Assembly (NCBI GenBank): GCA_015062385.1
Contig: SUUT01000001.1
Coordinates: 102,619-166,618, forward strand
Direction of reading: 5' to 3'
Length of the DNA: 64,000 nucleotides
Source: Alphaproteobacteria bacterium
GTDB taxonomy: Bacteria > Pseudomonadota > Alphaproteobacteria > CAAHEQ01 > UBA3637
Under the pieces are notes generated by a model. The model did no database searches, was not told where the DNA came from, and saw only the letters and a program-made list of their open reading frames with translations. This document shows positions 48,063-58,543 of this stretch, piece after piece. The first letter of the stretch is position 1; the number at the start of each line of letters is the position of its first letter. The position numbers were made by a program, and so were the translations under genes.

Positions 48063-48485
48063 CTAGACTTCTTCGTCAGCAGTTCTGTAAACAAAACGTG
48101 TTTTAATCGGTAATTTCATCGCTGCCAAGCGGAATGCTTCACGAGCGATTTCTTCCGATACACCGTCCGCTTCAAACATGATGCGACCCGGTTTCACACG
48201 AGCTACCCAATATTCCGGTGAACCTTTACCTTTACCTTGACGAACTTCAGGTGGTTTTTTAGAAACAGGGACATCCGGGAAAATACGAATCCACAAACGA
48301 CCTTGTCTTTTCATTGCACGAGAAATAGCACGACGTGCAGCTTCAATTTGACGAGCTGTAATACGTTCCGGTTCCAATGCTTTTAAACCAAAGCTGCCGA
48401 AGTCTAATGTCGTAGCTGATTTAGCATCGCCATGAATGCGACCCTTAAACGCTTTACGAAATTTTGTTTTCTTTGGACTTAACAT
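48063..48485 (-). CDS. rplP: 50S ribosomal protein L16, 140 aa
   Basis: [19 protein letters not shown] and [19 protein letters not shown] identify L16. It is last in the S10 unit here, followed by a strong terminator, unlike the usual rplP-rpmC continuity. Confidence 0.97.
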   Translation of the reverse strand: MLSPKKTKFRKAFKGRIHGDAKSATTLDFGSFGLKALEPERITARQIEAARRAISRAMKRQGRLWIRIFPDVPVSKKPPEVRQGKGKGSPEYWVARVKPGRIMFEADGVSEEIAREAFRLAAMKLPIKTRFVYRTADEEV

Positions 48486-48501
48486 TTCTTTGTTCCTTCA
48501 A

Positions 48502-49173
48502 TTAACGTTGTTCTGAAAGGCGTTTGTCCTGAGCCATCGGATCATGAGCCATAATATCGCCTTTGTAAATCCAGACTTTAATACCGCATGTACCATAAGC
48601 TGTATGAGCTGTTGATACACCGTAATCAATATCTGCACGCAATGTATGCAAAGGAACACGTCCTTCACGATACCATTCAACCCGAGCAATTTCGGCACCG
48701 CCTAAACGACCACCGCAATTGATACGAATACCTTCCGCACCTTGACGCAAAGCAGATTGAACTGCCCGTTTCATAGCACGACGGAAAGAAATCCGTTTTT
48801 CAAGTTGTTGTGCAATACTGTCGGCAACTAATTTAGCATTGATTTCCGGTTTACGGACTTCAATGATGTTTAAGCTGACTTCATTGTTTGAAGATAAGGC
48901 TGTTAATTCTTTTTTCAAAGTTTCAATATCCTGACCTTTTTTACCAATGATAACCCCTGGACGAGCACAATAAATTGTAACGATTGCTTTTTTGGCAGGA
49001 CGTTCAATCACAATGTGGCTGATACCGGCAGCTGCCAATTTTTTGTTCAGGAATTTACGGATTTTGATGTCTTCATGCAATAAATCTGCATAATTGGCAT
49101 CAGCAAACCACCGTGAATCCCATGTGCGGTTAATACCGAGACGTAAACCAGTTGGATTAACTTTTTGACCCAT
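48502..49173 (-). CDS. rpsC: 30S ribosomal protein S3, 223 aa
   Basis: [20 protein letters not shown] start, a KH domain with [14 protein letters not shown], and the C-terminal [15 protein letters not shown]. Its ATG overlaps the rplV stop by one base. Confidence 0.97.
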   Translation of the reverse strand: MGQKVNPTGLRLGINRTWDSRWFADANYADLLHEDIKIRKFLNKKLAAAGISHIVIERPAKKAIVTIYCARPGVIIGKKGQDIETLKKELTALSSNNEVSLNIIEVRKPEINAKLVADSIAQQLEKRISFRRAMKRAVQSALRQGAEGIRINCGGRLGGAEIARVEWYREGRVPLHTLRADIDYGVSTAHTAYGTCGIKVWIYKGDIMAHDPMAQDKRLSEQR

Positions 49174-49595
49174 TAGTTATTCTCCTCTTTTTCAGAAACC
49201 ACTTTTTTCGTTGCTTTTGAAGCTTTTTTAGCAGCTTTCGGAGCAACTTCTTTCTCAGCAACAATAATTGTTAAGTTTGAGAATGGTTTAATAATACGAT
49301 TGGCACGTCCTTTTGCACCTGCTTGAAATCTTTTCATGACCATTGCTTTTCCGACATAAGCTTCGGAAACGACCAAACGATCAACATCCATGCCATGATT
49401 GTTTTCAGCATTTGCAATAGCGGACATCAAAACTTTTTTCACTTCTTCAGCAATACGTTTTGTTGAAAAAGTTAATTGAGCGAGAGCTTTATCAGCTTTT
49501 AAGCCACGAATTGATTCTGCCACTAAATTTAATTTACGTGGTGAAATACGCAATGTGCGGGCTTTCGCTTTAGCTGTTTTCACTTCATTTGTCAT
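49173..49595 (-). CDS. rplV: 50S ribosomal protein L22, 140 aa
   Basis: [20 protein letters not shown] and the loop [16 protein letters not shown] are L22 signatures. A Lys/Ala-rich tail of ~25 residues extends the family core. It overlaps rpsS by four bases (ATGA). Confidence 0.96.
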   Translation of the reverse strand: MTNEVKTAKAKARTLRISPRKLNLVAESIRGLKADKALAQLTFSTKRIAEEVKKVLMSAIANAENNHGMDVDRLVVSEAYVGKAMVMKRFQAGAKGRANRIIKPFSNLTIIVAEKEVAPKAAKKASKATKKVVSEKEENN

Positions 49596-49882
49596 TTTTT
49601 ACCTGCTTTCTTTGCTTTTGCATCGTTTGCTGTATGACCGGGGAATGTTCTCGTCGGTGAGAATTCACCAAACTTATGACCAATCATATTTTCAGTCACT
49701 GATACGGGAATGAACTTTTTACCGTTATATACGGCAAATGTCAAACCCACAAATTGCGGAAGAATTGTAGACCGGCGTGACCAAGTCTTAATTACTTCAT
49801 GACGACCGGATTTCATGACTTTTTCTGCTTTGTCTAACAGATAGCCATCAACAAACGGTCCTTTCCATACGGATCTTGCCAT
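49592..49882 (-). CDS. rpsS: 30S ribosomal protein S19, 96 aa
   Basis: [15 protein letters not shown] start and [18 protein letters not shown] are diagnostic. Normal length. Confidence 0.97.
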   Translation of the reverse strand: MARSVWKGPFVDGYLLDKAEKVMKSGRHEVIKTWSRRSTILPQFVGLTFAVYNGKKFIPVSVTENMIGHKFGEFSPTRTFPGHTANDAKAKKAGKK

Positions 49883-49892
49883 TTATGCCTCC

Positions 49893-50720
49893 TTAGGATT
49901 TTTTCACTGCATGACGTGACCGAATAATCAGACCGTCTGTGCGTTTATTGTTACGGGTTTTCTTACCTTTTGTCTGCCAGCCCCATGGAGAAACCGGATG
50001 ACGACCACCATTGGTCCGACCACCATGCGGGTGATCAACCGGGTTCATAGCGATACCGCGGACACTTGGACGTCTGTCGTTCCAACGTGCACGACCGGCT
50101 TTTGCCATAACCGTGTTTTGGTTGTCTGGATTTGAAACAGCCCCGACGGAAGCAAAACATTCACCTCGGACAAGACGCAATTCGCCAGAATTTAAACGAA
50201 TTTGAGCATAACCAGCATCTTTACCGATTAATTGAGCATAACAACCGGCTGAACGGGCAATTTGACCGCCTTTACCCGGATTTAATTCAATGTTGTGAAC
50301 AATTGTGCCAACCGGCATATTTTTCAACGGCATTGCATTACCCGGTTTGATGTCGGCACGTTCTGCTGAAACGACCGTATCACCAACACCTAAGCGTTGC
50401 GGTGCCAAAATGTATGACAATTCACCGTCTTCATATTTAATTAAAGCGATGAAAGCTGTTCTGTTCGGATCATATTCCAAACGTTCAACGGTAGCTGTCA
50501 TATCTAATTTTTTCCGTTTAAAGTCAATAATCCGATATGCTTGTTTATGACCACCGCCACGACGACGTGTTGTAATATGACCGTGATTGTTACGACCACC
50601 TGTCCGTGATTGACCTTCCGTCAACATTTTAACAGGGGCACCTTTGTGTAAGTCAGAACGATCAATACCGACCAAGTGTCTGACTGTTGAGGTTGTCGGT
50701 TTATATGTTTTTAAAGCCAT
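49893..50720 (-). CDS. rplB: 50S ribosomal protein L2, 275 aa
   Basis: Core protein near the peptidyl-transferase centre. [19 protein letters not shown] and the catalytic-site region [11 protein letters not shown] are present. Two bases separate it from rplW. Confidence 0.98.
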   Translation of the reverse strand: MALKTYKPTTSTVRHLVGIDRSDLHKGAPVKMLTEGQSRTGGRNNHGHITTRRRGGGHKQAYRIIDFKRKKLDMTATVERLEYDPNRTAFIALIKYEDGELSYILAPQRLGVGDTVVSAERADIKPGNAMPLKNMPVGTIVHNIELNPGKGGQIARSAGCYAQLIGKDAGYAQIRLNSGELRLVRGECFASVGAVSNPDNQNTVMAKAGRARWNDRRPSVRGIAMNPVDHPHGGRTNGGRHPVSPWGWQTKGKKTRNNKRTDGLIIRSRHAVKKS

Positions 50721-50722
50721 AA

Positions 50723-51034
50723 CTAAATCCCCGCTGTCACATCAATACTTTGACCTTCTGCCAAAGTAACGATTGCTTTCTTTGTTTCGTTGCGAACACC
50801 TTTAACACCACGGAATGTTTTTGTTTTTCCGGATTGGCGTAATGTGTTCACAGATTTAACTTTCACACCGAACACGGTTTCAACCGCTTTTTTAATTTGC
50901 GGTTTTGTCGCATTCAAATCAACAATAAATACGACTTGATTATGTTCGGAACTCTTCATTGCTTTTTCTGTAATAAGCGGGCGACGGATAACATCATATG
51001 TTTCCGGAGCCACTGTTTCGTTTTTCTTAATCAT
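50723..51034 (-). CDS. rplW: 50S ribosomal protein L23, 103 aa
   Basis: [18 protein letters not shown], then [20 protein letters not shown]. Exit-tunnel protein docking chaperones and SRP. It overlaps rplD by 8 bases. Confidence 0.96.
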   Translation of the reverse strand: MIKKNETVAPETYDVIRRPLITEKAMKSSEHNQVVFIVDLNATKPQIKKAVETVFGVKVKSVNTLRQSGKTKTFRGVKGVRNETKKAIVTLAEGQSIDVTAGI

Positions 51035-51653
51035 TTTTCAAACGACCTTCCAGCTGAGCCACAGCATCTTGTGACAGAACAAGCACATCACGGCGAACAA
51101 TGTCATAAACATTGGCACCTTGTGCCGGTAATACGTCTGTGTTAATAATGTTGCGAGCAGACAAAGCAAAATTGCTGTCAACCGTTTCACCACCGACAAA
51201 CAAAACAGATTTCCATCCGTTTTTATTGCAAGCAGCTTGCAACGTTTTTGTGTTTGGTTTTTCAGCTGTTAAGCTGTCTACAATGACCAATTTACCGTTT
51301 TTGGCTTTCATAGAAAGAGCAACACGCATACCTAATGCACGCACTTTTTTCGTTAAACCATAAGCGTGGGACCGAACGACCGGACCAAAAACAACACCAC
51401 CGTGACGCATTTGCGGAGCTCTGTCCAAACCTTGACGGGCACGACCTGTCCCTTTTTGTTTGAACGGTTTAACACCTGAACCGCTGACTTCGCCAACTGT
51501 TTTTGTTTTGTGTGTACCGGCACGACGTTTGTCTAATTGCCATTGGATGACACGAGCTAAAATATCTTCACGTACTTGTACGCCGAAGACGGAATCGGCC
51601 AATTCAATTGAGCCAACGGATTGACCGTCTAAATTAGTGACTGAATATTGCAT
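51027..51653 (-). CDS. rplD: 50S ribosomal protein L4, 208 aa
   Basis: The extended loop [20 protein letters not shown] and the globular C-terminus are typical. In many bacteria L4 also represses the S10 operon. Confidence 0.97.
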   Translation of the reverse strand: MQYSVTNLDGQSVGSIELADSVFGVQVREDILARVIQWQLDKRRAGTHKTKTVGEVSGSGVKPFKQKGTGRARQGLDRAPQMRHGGVVFGPVVRSHAYGLTKKVRALGMRVALSMKAKNGKLVIVDSLTAEKPNTKTLQAACNKNGWKSVLFVGGETVDSNFALSARNIINTDVLPAQGANVYDIVRRDVLVLSQDAVAQLEGRLKND

Positions 51654-51656
51654 GGC

Positions 51657-52376
51657 TTATTCCTTTACTTCTGTTTCAGCAGATGTTTCAACAACAGTTT
51701 CAGCTTTTGCTTTTAACCCTGCCGGCATTGGCAAAGTCGGCTGTTTTGAAATCTTTACTGAATCTTTAATTGTGACAAATGCGGAATCAAATCCCGGAAC
51801 ACTGCCTTTGACCATAACCAAATTTCTCGGTTCATCAATCATAACAACTTCCAAGTTTTGAGCCGTAACTTGTTTATTACCCATTTGACCAGGCATTTTA
51901 ACGTTTTTGAAAACTTTACCTGGCCATTCACGTTGACCGGTTGAACCACCGGCACGGTGTGTTCTGGAAACACCGTGAGTAGCATTGTCACCGCCAAAGT
52001 GATATTTTTTCATAACACCGGCATAACCTTTACCGATAGAAATACCCGTCACGTCAACTTTTTGGCCGACAACAAAGTGAGAGGCACTGATTTCAGCCCC
52101 GACCGGAAGAACACAGTCTTCTGATACACGGAATTCAACCAATTTTTTCTTCGGTTCTACGTTAGCTTTTGTGAAATGTCCGAGCTGCGGTTTAGCAACA
52201 TTTTTTGTTTTTGCCTTACCGGCTCCCAGCTGGACAGCGACATAACCGTCCCGTTCCATTGTACGAACATCAACAACCGTACTGTCAACTTTTAAAACAG
52301 TAACAGGAATTTGTGTGCCGTTTTCTTGAAACAAGCTCATCATGCCGACTTTTTCTGCAATTACTCCTGAACGCAT
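51657..52376 (-). CDS. rplC: 50S ribosomal protein L3, 239 aa
   Basis: [20 protein letters not shown] start and [20 protein letters not shown] in the central loop. It is ~25 residues longer than usual owing to a Glu/Thr/Val-rich tail. Confidence 0.97.
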   Translation of the reverse strand: MRSGVIAEKVGMMSLFQENGTQIPVTVLKVDSTVVDVRTMERDGYVAVQLGAGKAKTKNVAKPQLGHFTKANVEPKKKLVEFRVSEDCVLPVGAEISASHFVVGQKVDVTGISIGKGYAGVMKKYHFGGDNATHGVSRTHRAGGSTGQREWPGKVFKNVKMPGQMGNKQVTAQNLEVVMIDEPRNLVMVKGSVPGFDSAFVTIKDSVKISKQPTLPMPAGLKAKAETVVETSAETEVKE

Positions 52377-52388
52377 AGTCTTTTTTCC

Positions 52389-52694
52389 TTATACTTTAAT
52401 CTCAACATCTACACCGGCAGCGAGGTCTAATTTCATTAAGGCATCAACTGTTTGAGGTGTGGGATCAATAATGTCGAGCACCCGCTTGTGGGTACGAATT
52501 TCAAACTGTTCCCGTGACTTTTTGTCAACGTGTACGGAACGGTTCACTGTGAATTTTTCAATACGAGTCGGTAACGGAATCGGTCCGACAACTTCGGCAC
52601 CTGTCCGTTTGGCTGTATTGACGATCTCACGGGTTGATTGATCCAACAACCTGTGATCGAACGCTCTTAAACGAATTCTAATATTTTCTGACAT
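52389..52694 (-). CDS. rpsJ: 30S ribosomal protein S10, 101 aa
   Basis: [20 protein letters not shown] and [17 protein letters not shown] are S10 signatures. It follows fusA by 14 bases, with no tuf gene between. Confidence 0.98.
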   Translation of the reverse strand: MSENIRIRLRAFDHRLLDQSTREIVNTAKRTGAEVVGPIPLPTRIEKFTVNRSVHVDKKSREQFEIRTHKRVLDIIDPTPQTVDALMKLDLAAGVDVEIKV

Positions 52695-52708
52695 AATAAT
52701 TACCTTTC

Positions 52709-54787
52709 TTAACCAGCTACTTTAGCTTTGATTTCATCTGCAACCATTTGAGGTACGTCTGCATAGTGTGAGAACACCATTGTGTATTGGGCACGACCTT
52801 GACTCATAGAACGGAGCGTATTTACGTAACCGAACATATTTGCCAATGGAACAGTTGCATCAATTACACGAGCATTACCACGTTGGTCCATACCTGAAAC
52901 CTGACCACGACGAGAGTTTAAATCACCAATAATGTCACCCATATAATCTTCCGGTGTGACGATTTCAACTTTCATAATCGGTTCAAGCAATTTCGGACCT
53001 GCTTTTGCCATACCTTCACGGAAAGCGGCACGAGCAGCGATTTCAAATGCCATTGTGCTGGAGTCAACATCGTGATAAGCACCATCATAAAGATTTGCTT
53101 TAAAGTCTGTGCAAGGGAAGCCGGCCAAAACACCTGTTTCCAAAGAAGCACGCAAACCTTTTTCAACACCAGGAATGTATTCTTTCGGAACAGAACCACC
53201 GACAACCGTGTTTTCAAAAACAAACCCTGAACCCGGTTCCAACGGAGAGAATTTAATTCTAACCCGTGCAAATTGACCGGAACCACCGGATTGTTTCTTA
53301 TGTGTGTAATCTTCATCGTATTCACGAGAGATTGTTTCACGGTATGCCACTTGCGGAGCCCCGACATTAGCTTCCACTTTGAATTCACGTTTCAAACGAT
53401 CAACAATGATTTCCAAGTGCAATTCGCCCATCCCTTTAATAATGGTTTGACCTGTTTCTGTGTTTGAAGAAACACGGAAAGACGGATCTTCCATTGCTAA
53501 ACGGTTTAATGCCAGACCCATTTTTTCAATGTCAACTTTTGTTTTCGGTTCAACGGCAATTTCAATAACCGGATCAGGGAAATCCATTTTTTCCAAGACA
53601 ACTTTCAAATTGTCACCACACAATGTATCCCCAGTTGTTGTATCTTTCAAACCGACCAAAGCAACGATATCACCGGCCTGAGCCTCTTTGATTTCTTCAC
53701 GATGGTTAGCATGCATTAACAACATACGACCGATACGTTCTTTTTTATCTTTAACCGTATTTGTCACATAACTACCGCTTGTTAATGTTCCCTGATAAAC
53801 ACGTAAGAATGTTAAGGAACCGACAAACGGGTCAGTCATAATTTTAAATGCTAAACCGGCAAACGGTTTATCATCAACGGAAGCACATACATATTCTTCT
53901 TCCGTTCCGGCAATCGTTCCTTTAGATTGCGGAATATCAATCGGAGAAGGCAAGTAAGCAACAACTGCATCCAACAATGGTTGAATACCTTTGTTTTTAA
54001 AAGCAGAACCACAGAATACCGGAATGAAGGATTGAGAAATTGTTCCTTTACGGATACATTTTTTCAATGTTTCTTTATCCGGTTCAGTTCCTTCCAAATA
54101 AGCTTCCATTGCGTCATCGTCCATTTCAACGGCCATTTCAACCAAATCACGATAACATTGTTCAGCTTTATCTTTCAAATCAGCCGGAATTTCTTGATAT
54201 TCAAAAGAAGCACCCAAGTCTTCTGATTGCCAAATAATGGCTTTTTGTTCCAAAATATCAACAATTCCTTTAAATTCCGATTCTGCACCAATCGGCAAAG
54301 CCATAACCATCGGGCGAGCCCCTAAGCGTGTTTTAATCATTTCAACGCAACGGTCAAAATTGGCACCGATACGGTCCATTTTGTTAGCAAAGCAAATACG
54401 GGGAACACCATATTTATCAGCTTGACGCCACACTGTTTCAGATTGCGGTTCAACGCCTGCAACGCCGTCAAAAACGGTAATAGCACCATCCAAAACACGT
54501 AAACAACGTTCAACTTCAACCGTAAAGTCAACGTGACCCGGTGTATCAATAATATTAATACGATGTTCTTTCCAAAAAGCCGTTGTAGCAGCGGATGTAA
54601 TTGTAATACCGCGTTCTTGTTCTTGTTCCATCCAGTCCATCGTAGCGGCACCGTCATGCACTTCGCCGAGTTTGTGGGATTTACCTGTATAGAATAAAAT
54701 ACGTTCTGTTGTCGTGGTTTTACCGGCATCAATGTGAGCCATAATACCAATGTTTCTGTATTTTTCAATCGGTGTTGTCCGAGCCAT
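52709..54787 (-). CDS. fusA: Elongation factor G, 692 aa
   Basis: Translocase GTPase. G1 [10 protein letters not shown] lies at 17-26, with DTPGHVDF and NKMD motifs, and domains II-V are all present ([29 protein letters not shown]). Normal length. Confidence 0.98.
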   Translation of the reverse strand: MARTTPIEKYRNIGIMAHIDAGKTTTTERILFYTGKSHKLGEVHDGAATMDWMEQEQERGITITSAATTAFWKEHRINIIDTPGHVDFTVEVERCLRVLDGAITVFDGVAGVEPQSETVWRQADKYGVPRICFANKMDRIGANFDRCVEMIKTRLGARPMVMALPIGAESEFKGIVDILEQKAIIWQSEDLGASFEYQEIPADLKDKAEQCYRDLVEMAVEMDDDAMEAYLEGTEPDKETLKKCIRKGTISQSFIPVFCGSAFKNKGIQPLLDAVVAYLPSPIDIPQSKGTIAGTEEEYVCASVDDKPFAGLAFKIMTDPFVGSLTFLRVYQGTLTSGSYVTNTVKDKKERIGRMLLMHANHREEIKEAQAGDIVALVGLKDTTTGDTLCGDNLKVVLEKMDFPDPVIEIAVEPKTKVDIEKMGLALNRLAMEDPSFRVSSNTETGQTIIKGMGELHLEIIVDRLKREFKVEANVGAPQVAYRETISREYDEDYTHKKQSGGSGQFARVRIKFSPLEPGSGFVFENTVVGGSVPKEYIPGVEKGLRASLETGVLAGFPCTDFKANLYDGAYHDVDSSTMAFEIAARAAFREGMAKAGPKLLEPIMKVEIVTPEDYMGDIIGDLNSRRGQVSGMDQRGNARVIDATVPLANMFGYVNTLRSMSQGRAQYTMVFSHYADVPQMVADEIKAKVAG

Positions 54788-54796
54788 GAAATCCCC

Positions 54797-55267
54797 CTAC
54801 CATTTAAAGTGAGCAAATGCTTTGTTAGCATCAGCCATACGATGAGTATCTTCACGTTTACGAATTGCAGAACCACGATTATTATAAGCATCTTGCAATT
54901 CACCAAACAAGCGTTCTACCATTGTTTTTTCAGAACGACCACGAGCGGCATTAATAACCCAACGAATAGCCAAAGCTTGTTGACGATCCGGACGAACTTC
55001 GACCGGAACTTGGTATGTAGCACCACCAACACGACGTGAACGAACTTCTAAATTCGGTTTCACATTGTTCAAAGCTTCCAAAAAGATTTCCAAAGCCGGT
55101 TTGTTAATTTTTGATTCCAATTCAGTCATTGCTCCATAGACGATTTCTTCGGCAACGCCTTTTTTACCGTCATACATCAGACTGTTCATAAATTTTGTGA
55201 CAACTGTGTTGTTATACTTTGCATCAGGCGTCACTTCACGTTTAATTGCTGCGTGTCTGCGAGACAT
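54797..55267 (-). CDS. rpsG: 30S ribosomal protein S7, 156 aa
   Basis: [20 protein letters not shown] start, [13 protein letters not shown] and the basic loop. It nucleates 30S head assembly. Confidence 0.97.
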   Translation of the reverse strand: MSRRHAAIKREVTPDAKYNNTVVTKFMNSLMYDGKKGVAEEIVYGAMTELESKINKPALEIFLEALNNVKPNLEVRSRRVGGATYQVPVEVRPDRQQALAIRWVINAARGRSEKTMVERLFGELQDAYNNRGSAIRKREDTHRMADANKAFAHFKW

Positions 55268-55278
55268 ATTCCTTCTCC

Positions 55279-55650
55279 TTATTTCGGCCGTTTAGCACCG
55301 TATAATGAACGGGCTTGTTTACGTTTGGCAACACCCTGCGTATCAAGGGTACCACGAATAATGTGATAACGAACACCAGGCAAGTCCTTTACACGACCAC
55401 CCCGAATCATAACAACGGAGTGTTCTTGTAAATTGTGACCTTCACCCGGGATATAACAAGTCACTTCAAATCCGTTTGTTAAACGAACACGAGCAACTTT
55501 ACGCAAAGCGGAGTTAGGTTTTTTCGGTGTTGTTGTATAAACACGAGTGCAAACGCCGCGTTTTTGCGGACAAGCTTGCAATGCAGGCACTTTATTATGT
55601 TCTGCTTTTGATTTCCGGGGTTTCCGGATCAATTGGTTAATTGTAGGCAT
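55279..55650 (-). CDS. rpsL: 30S ribosomal protein S12, 123 aa
   Basis: [12 protein letters not shown] start, [18 protein letters not shown] and [18 protein letters not shown]. The Lys in PKKPNSA (position ~43) is the streptomycin-sensitive form. First gene of the long minus-strand unit. Confidence 0.98.
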   Translation of the reverse strand: MPTINQLIRKPRKSKAEHNKVPALQACPQKRGVCTRVYTTTPKKPNSALRKVARVRLTNGFEVTCYIPGEGHNLQEHSVVMIRGGRVKDLPGVRYHIIRGTLDTQGVAKRKQARSLYGAKRPK

Positions 55651-55835
55651 TTAAATTCTATTCCTTTATTCTACCTATTAAACATTACCCTTCACCGACT
55701 TTTTCAAGCAAGCAAAGGCCTCAAAATATTTCAGCCAACAACAGATTAAACTATTGTTTTCACTGAAAACTTTTATCGTGTTGCACATATTTCGACACAT
55801 GCCGAAACAGGCAAATCCCACTTCAAAGTGTTAAA

Positions 55836-55864
55836 ATTAAACCATATTTTGCACAAAAAGTCAA
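55836..55864 (-). promoter_or_regulatory. Promoter of the rpsL-to-rplP unit
   Basis: On the minus strand TTGACT, 17 bases, TTTAAT; about 185 bp before rpsL, leaving a long 5' leader. Confidence 0.75.
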
Positions 55865-56480
55865 GTACTTTTTTGAACTTTTTTCATAAAAAAACAAAGA
55901 TTTTTAACAAAAAGAAAAAGTTTTAGCGAATCCCTTTTTATTTCCGCCTCAAACACATTGCATTTTCTCAAAGACGTCAAAACATACTTCTCAATTTTAC
56001 AATATCTATTACCGAAAACATTTTCAGTCAACACTTACCATTTTTGTAAGCAAAAAAAACATCACAAGTACAGAATAAATATCCGCCCCCCCCCCAAAAA
56101 AAACCGATACGCACATCTTTTTTCCACGCACAACAGACATTAACATTTACATGAGCAAGCAAAAACAAACCATTCAGCCCTCAACGTAAAACCTGCAAAA
56201 CTTTTAAAACAGCAACAAAATGCAAAAAGACCAATATCGCCGGTGTTAGCCGACAAACATTTATTCATTACTTAACCAAACACCATCATCTTTCATTTTT
56301 CAACCTTAACTGTACAAACAAAACAAATATAATATCAAAACATTATCAGCCACATTTCATTAAAAACAAAAACATCCTTTTAACATATTTATAAACACAT
56401 CACAAACCAATTCAAACAAACTTTCAACCGCATTAAAAATCTTTCCTTTTCATTCTTCTTTTTTTATGCTATACACATTT
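55865..56480. other. Gene-free AT-rich region upstream of the ribosomal cluster
   Basis: Marked excess of C over G on the plus strand; a C10A8 tract at 56086-56103. No coding frame with a binding site. Confidence 0.6.
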
Positions 56481-56497
56481 CAACAAAGGATGAAAAT

Positions 56498-56839
56498 ATG
56501 CTTTTCAGTTTACTTTTTTCACTTGCTTTAACCATTTGCACAGAAATAACCGTTTCAATTTCTGCCGGCATTCGTTCACTAAAAGATTTATTGCTAATTT
56601 GCACAACTCAAATTTTAACAAATCCGCCTGTCGTGTTTTTTGCCATACGCATCGCCGCTTTAAACAATATTGGACTATATTGGTTTTACATATTTATTAT
56701 TGAAACATCTATCATTCCGATTGAGGGCTACATTTACAAAAAATATCTCACGAATAAATCCATCAACCCTTATCAACTTTCCGCTTTAAACAACATCACA
56801 TCTTACGGCATCGGCGTTTTGCTTGGACTCATTTCATAA
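56498..56839 (+). CDS. Small membrane protein of unknown function, 113 aa
   Basis: Three hydrophobic segments (LLFSLALTICTEITVSISAG, VVFFAIRIAALNNIGLYWFY, ITSYGIGVLLGLIS) with a Lys/Tyr-rich loop between the second and third. AAAGGATG lies before the ATG. No family recognised. Confidence 0.6.
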   Translation: MLFSLLFSLALTICTEITVSISAGIRSLKDLLLICTTQILTNPPVVFFAIRIAALNNIGLYWFYIFIIETSIIPIEGYIYKKYLTNKSINPYQLSALNNITSYGIGVLLGLIS

Positions 56840-56900
56840 CTTATTACTATCCCATTAAAATAACTCAACAATTAATACAAAAAAATCGATACCCATAAAA

Positions 56901-56934
56901 AAAACACTTATTCCATTTGCGGAACAAGTGTTTT
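56901..56934 (-). terminator. Terminator of the 75-aa gene
   Basis: AAAACACTTATTCC pairs with GGAACAAGTGTTTT (one mismatch), with further Ts on the minus strand. Confidence 0.85.
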
Positions 56935-56957
56935 AAATATTTATCAGCTTGCATCAA

Positions 56958-57185
56958 CTATGCATAACCATATGAATCCATATTTTTCAAGCTCATACCA
57001 ACACCGTCTTCTTTGGACCAATCTTTGTTTGTAATCCGTTCACCACACATATCCAAACGAGCAAGCAACCCCATACTGTCGTTTTCCTTTTCTTCTTCAC
57101 GAGCCATATCTTTTTCAACCTCACGAGCATCTTCACCCATTAATACGGCCCAAATTCCACCTGCTACACGTCCCGCTTTTGCCAT
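56958..57185 (-). CDS. Small charged protein of unknown function, 75 aa
   Basis: A perfect GGAGG precedes the ATG and a strong terminator follows, so this is probably real. MAKAGRVAGGIWAVLMGEDA is followed by a Glu/Lys/Asp-rich middle and a Tyr-ending tail (MDSYGYA). It lacks a clear membrane helix. No family recognised. Confidence 0.6.
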   Translation of the reverse strand: MAKAGRVAGGIWAVLMGEDAREVEKDMAREEEKENDSMGLLARLDMCGERITNKDWSKEDGVGMSLKNMDSYGYA

Positions 57186-57362
57186 AAAAACCTCCGTTTT
57201 TAATTTAAACTAAATATATCATATCACATTTTTACACTTCTTTCAAGTTTTTTTTGTTTCACATGCCAACAATCACAAAAATAAAAATTTTGTCATTTTT
57301 TTCTTTTATTTTTGCAAAAAATAAGATATACTGATTTAAAAATTTATTCAGAGGAATAGGAA

Positions 57363-58529
57363 ATGAATGAAAACGAGAACAGATTCAACAAAGATTTTTT
57401 AACACCGCCTGTTTGTTTAGCACAACTTGCAAATTCGGTTATTCAAACCGGTGCTAATGACTTTCGATTTAATGATGTTTTATCAGCCCCTAAACATTTA
57501 TGGTCTTATCTCCATCCAACATTTTATAAATTAATAATGCATTCCAAAGAATATCCGGAAGTTTTTCACCAAGGACTGGTAAGTGTATGGCAACCGGCAC
57601 TTGATACGGCAGCAGACACACATCATCTTTTTAAACAACATTATCATCAAATGATAAAAAACATTCCGTCCACACTTCCTTTCAATGAAATCCTTTTAGC
57701 CGGCTTGGCACAATATGAAATTCCAAAACTACTTTATTCTTTTGGCATATGGAGCTATAAAGATATTCAACGTTTCAATATATTTTCTCACAAATTATCC
57801 ATCGAAAAAGCACAACAAATACTCCCCCGAGAAAAACAACCTCTGCCCAAAGGCACACAGTTAAAGTTTTGCATTCATAATTCATTTGAAGATGTGATGG
57901 AATTTGCCGAAAGGCACGGGGATTATTTCGCTCCCCCCAAAAAAGTATTGAATATTGTTCAAGACATAAAAAAATACCTTTCATTATTTGAAATGACAAT
58001 TGTTTGTTTTAACCATGACTATTACAATCCACAAGACAGAATCTTACCGGTAAAAGATTGGTCAAAAGCAGGTTCAGATGAAGAAATAGAATACATTGCT
58101 TGCAGACACGCCATTATGTTGCACGGCATACACTGGGACAGCGATACAAATCACACGGCATTTTGCGGTAATGCTTTGATACAAGGACGATTAACAAAAA
58201 AATTTATTGAGCTGGCACAATGCATTAATACAGATGAAGTCAATCTTGATAATTTCAGACAATTCTTATTGACATCCGATTATTTAGGACATCTTCCTTT
58301 ACCGATTGTATTAACAAAGGATGATGAAAAAAAATTATTATGTCAAATGATTGACGGCACACAAAAATTTTTAAATCAGCAAGAAGATAAAGAGTGGAGT
58401 CAACATTTAGTTTGTTGGCATAAGCGTTGCACAAACGGAATCATATATAATTTACCGATTTATATTGCCACGGCAAAACCGATAACGCTTTCTTATTTAC
58501 GAGATTGTATGTTAAAAACGAAACAATAA
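57363..58529 (+). CDS. Protein of unknown function, 388 aa
   Basis: ATG 57363 with AGAGGAATAGG. Soluble, rich in His, Gln and aromatic residues. No signal peptide, membrane helix or known motif is seen. It is followed after 14 bases by a second unknown gene, so the two probably form an operon. Confidence 0.65.
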   Translation: MNENENRFNKDFLTPPVCLAQLANSVIQTGANDFRFNDVLSAPKHLWSYLHPTFYKLIMHSKEYPEVFHQGLVSVWQPALDTAADTHHLFKQHYHQMIKNIPSTLPFNEILLAGLAQYEIPKLLYSFGIWSYKDIQRFNIFSHKLSIEKAQQILPREKQPLPKGTQLKFCIHNSFEDVMEFAERHGDYFAPPKKVLNIVQDIKKYLSLFEMTIVCFNHDYYNPQDRILPVKDWSKAGSDEEIEYIACRHAIMLHGIHWDSDTNHTAFCGNALIQGRLTKKFIELAQCINTDEVNLDNFRQFLLTSDYLGHLPLPIVLTKDDEKKLLCQMIDGTQKFLNQQEDKEWSQHLVCWHKRCTNGIIYNLPIYIATAKPITLSYLRDCMLKTKQ

Positions 58530-58543
58530 AGAAAGGCATTTCC

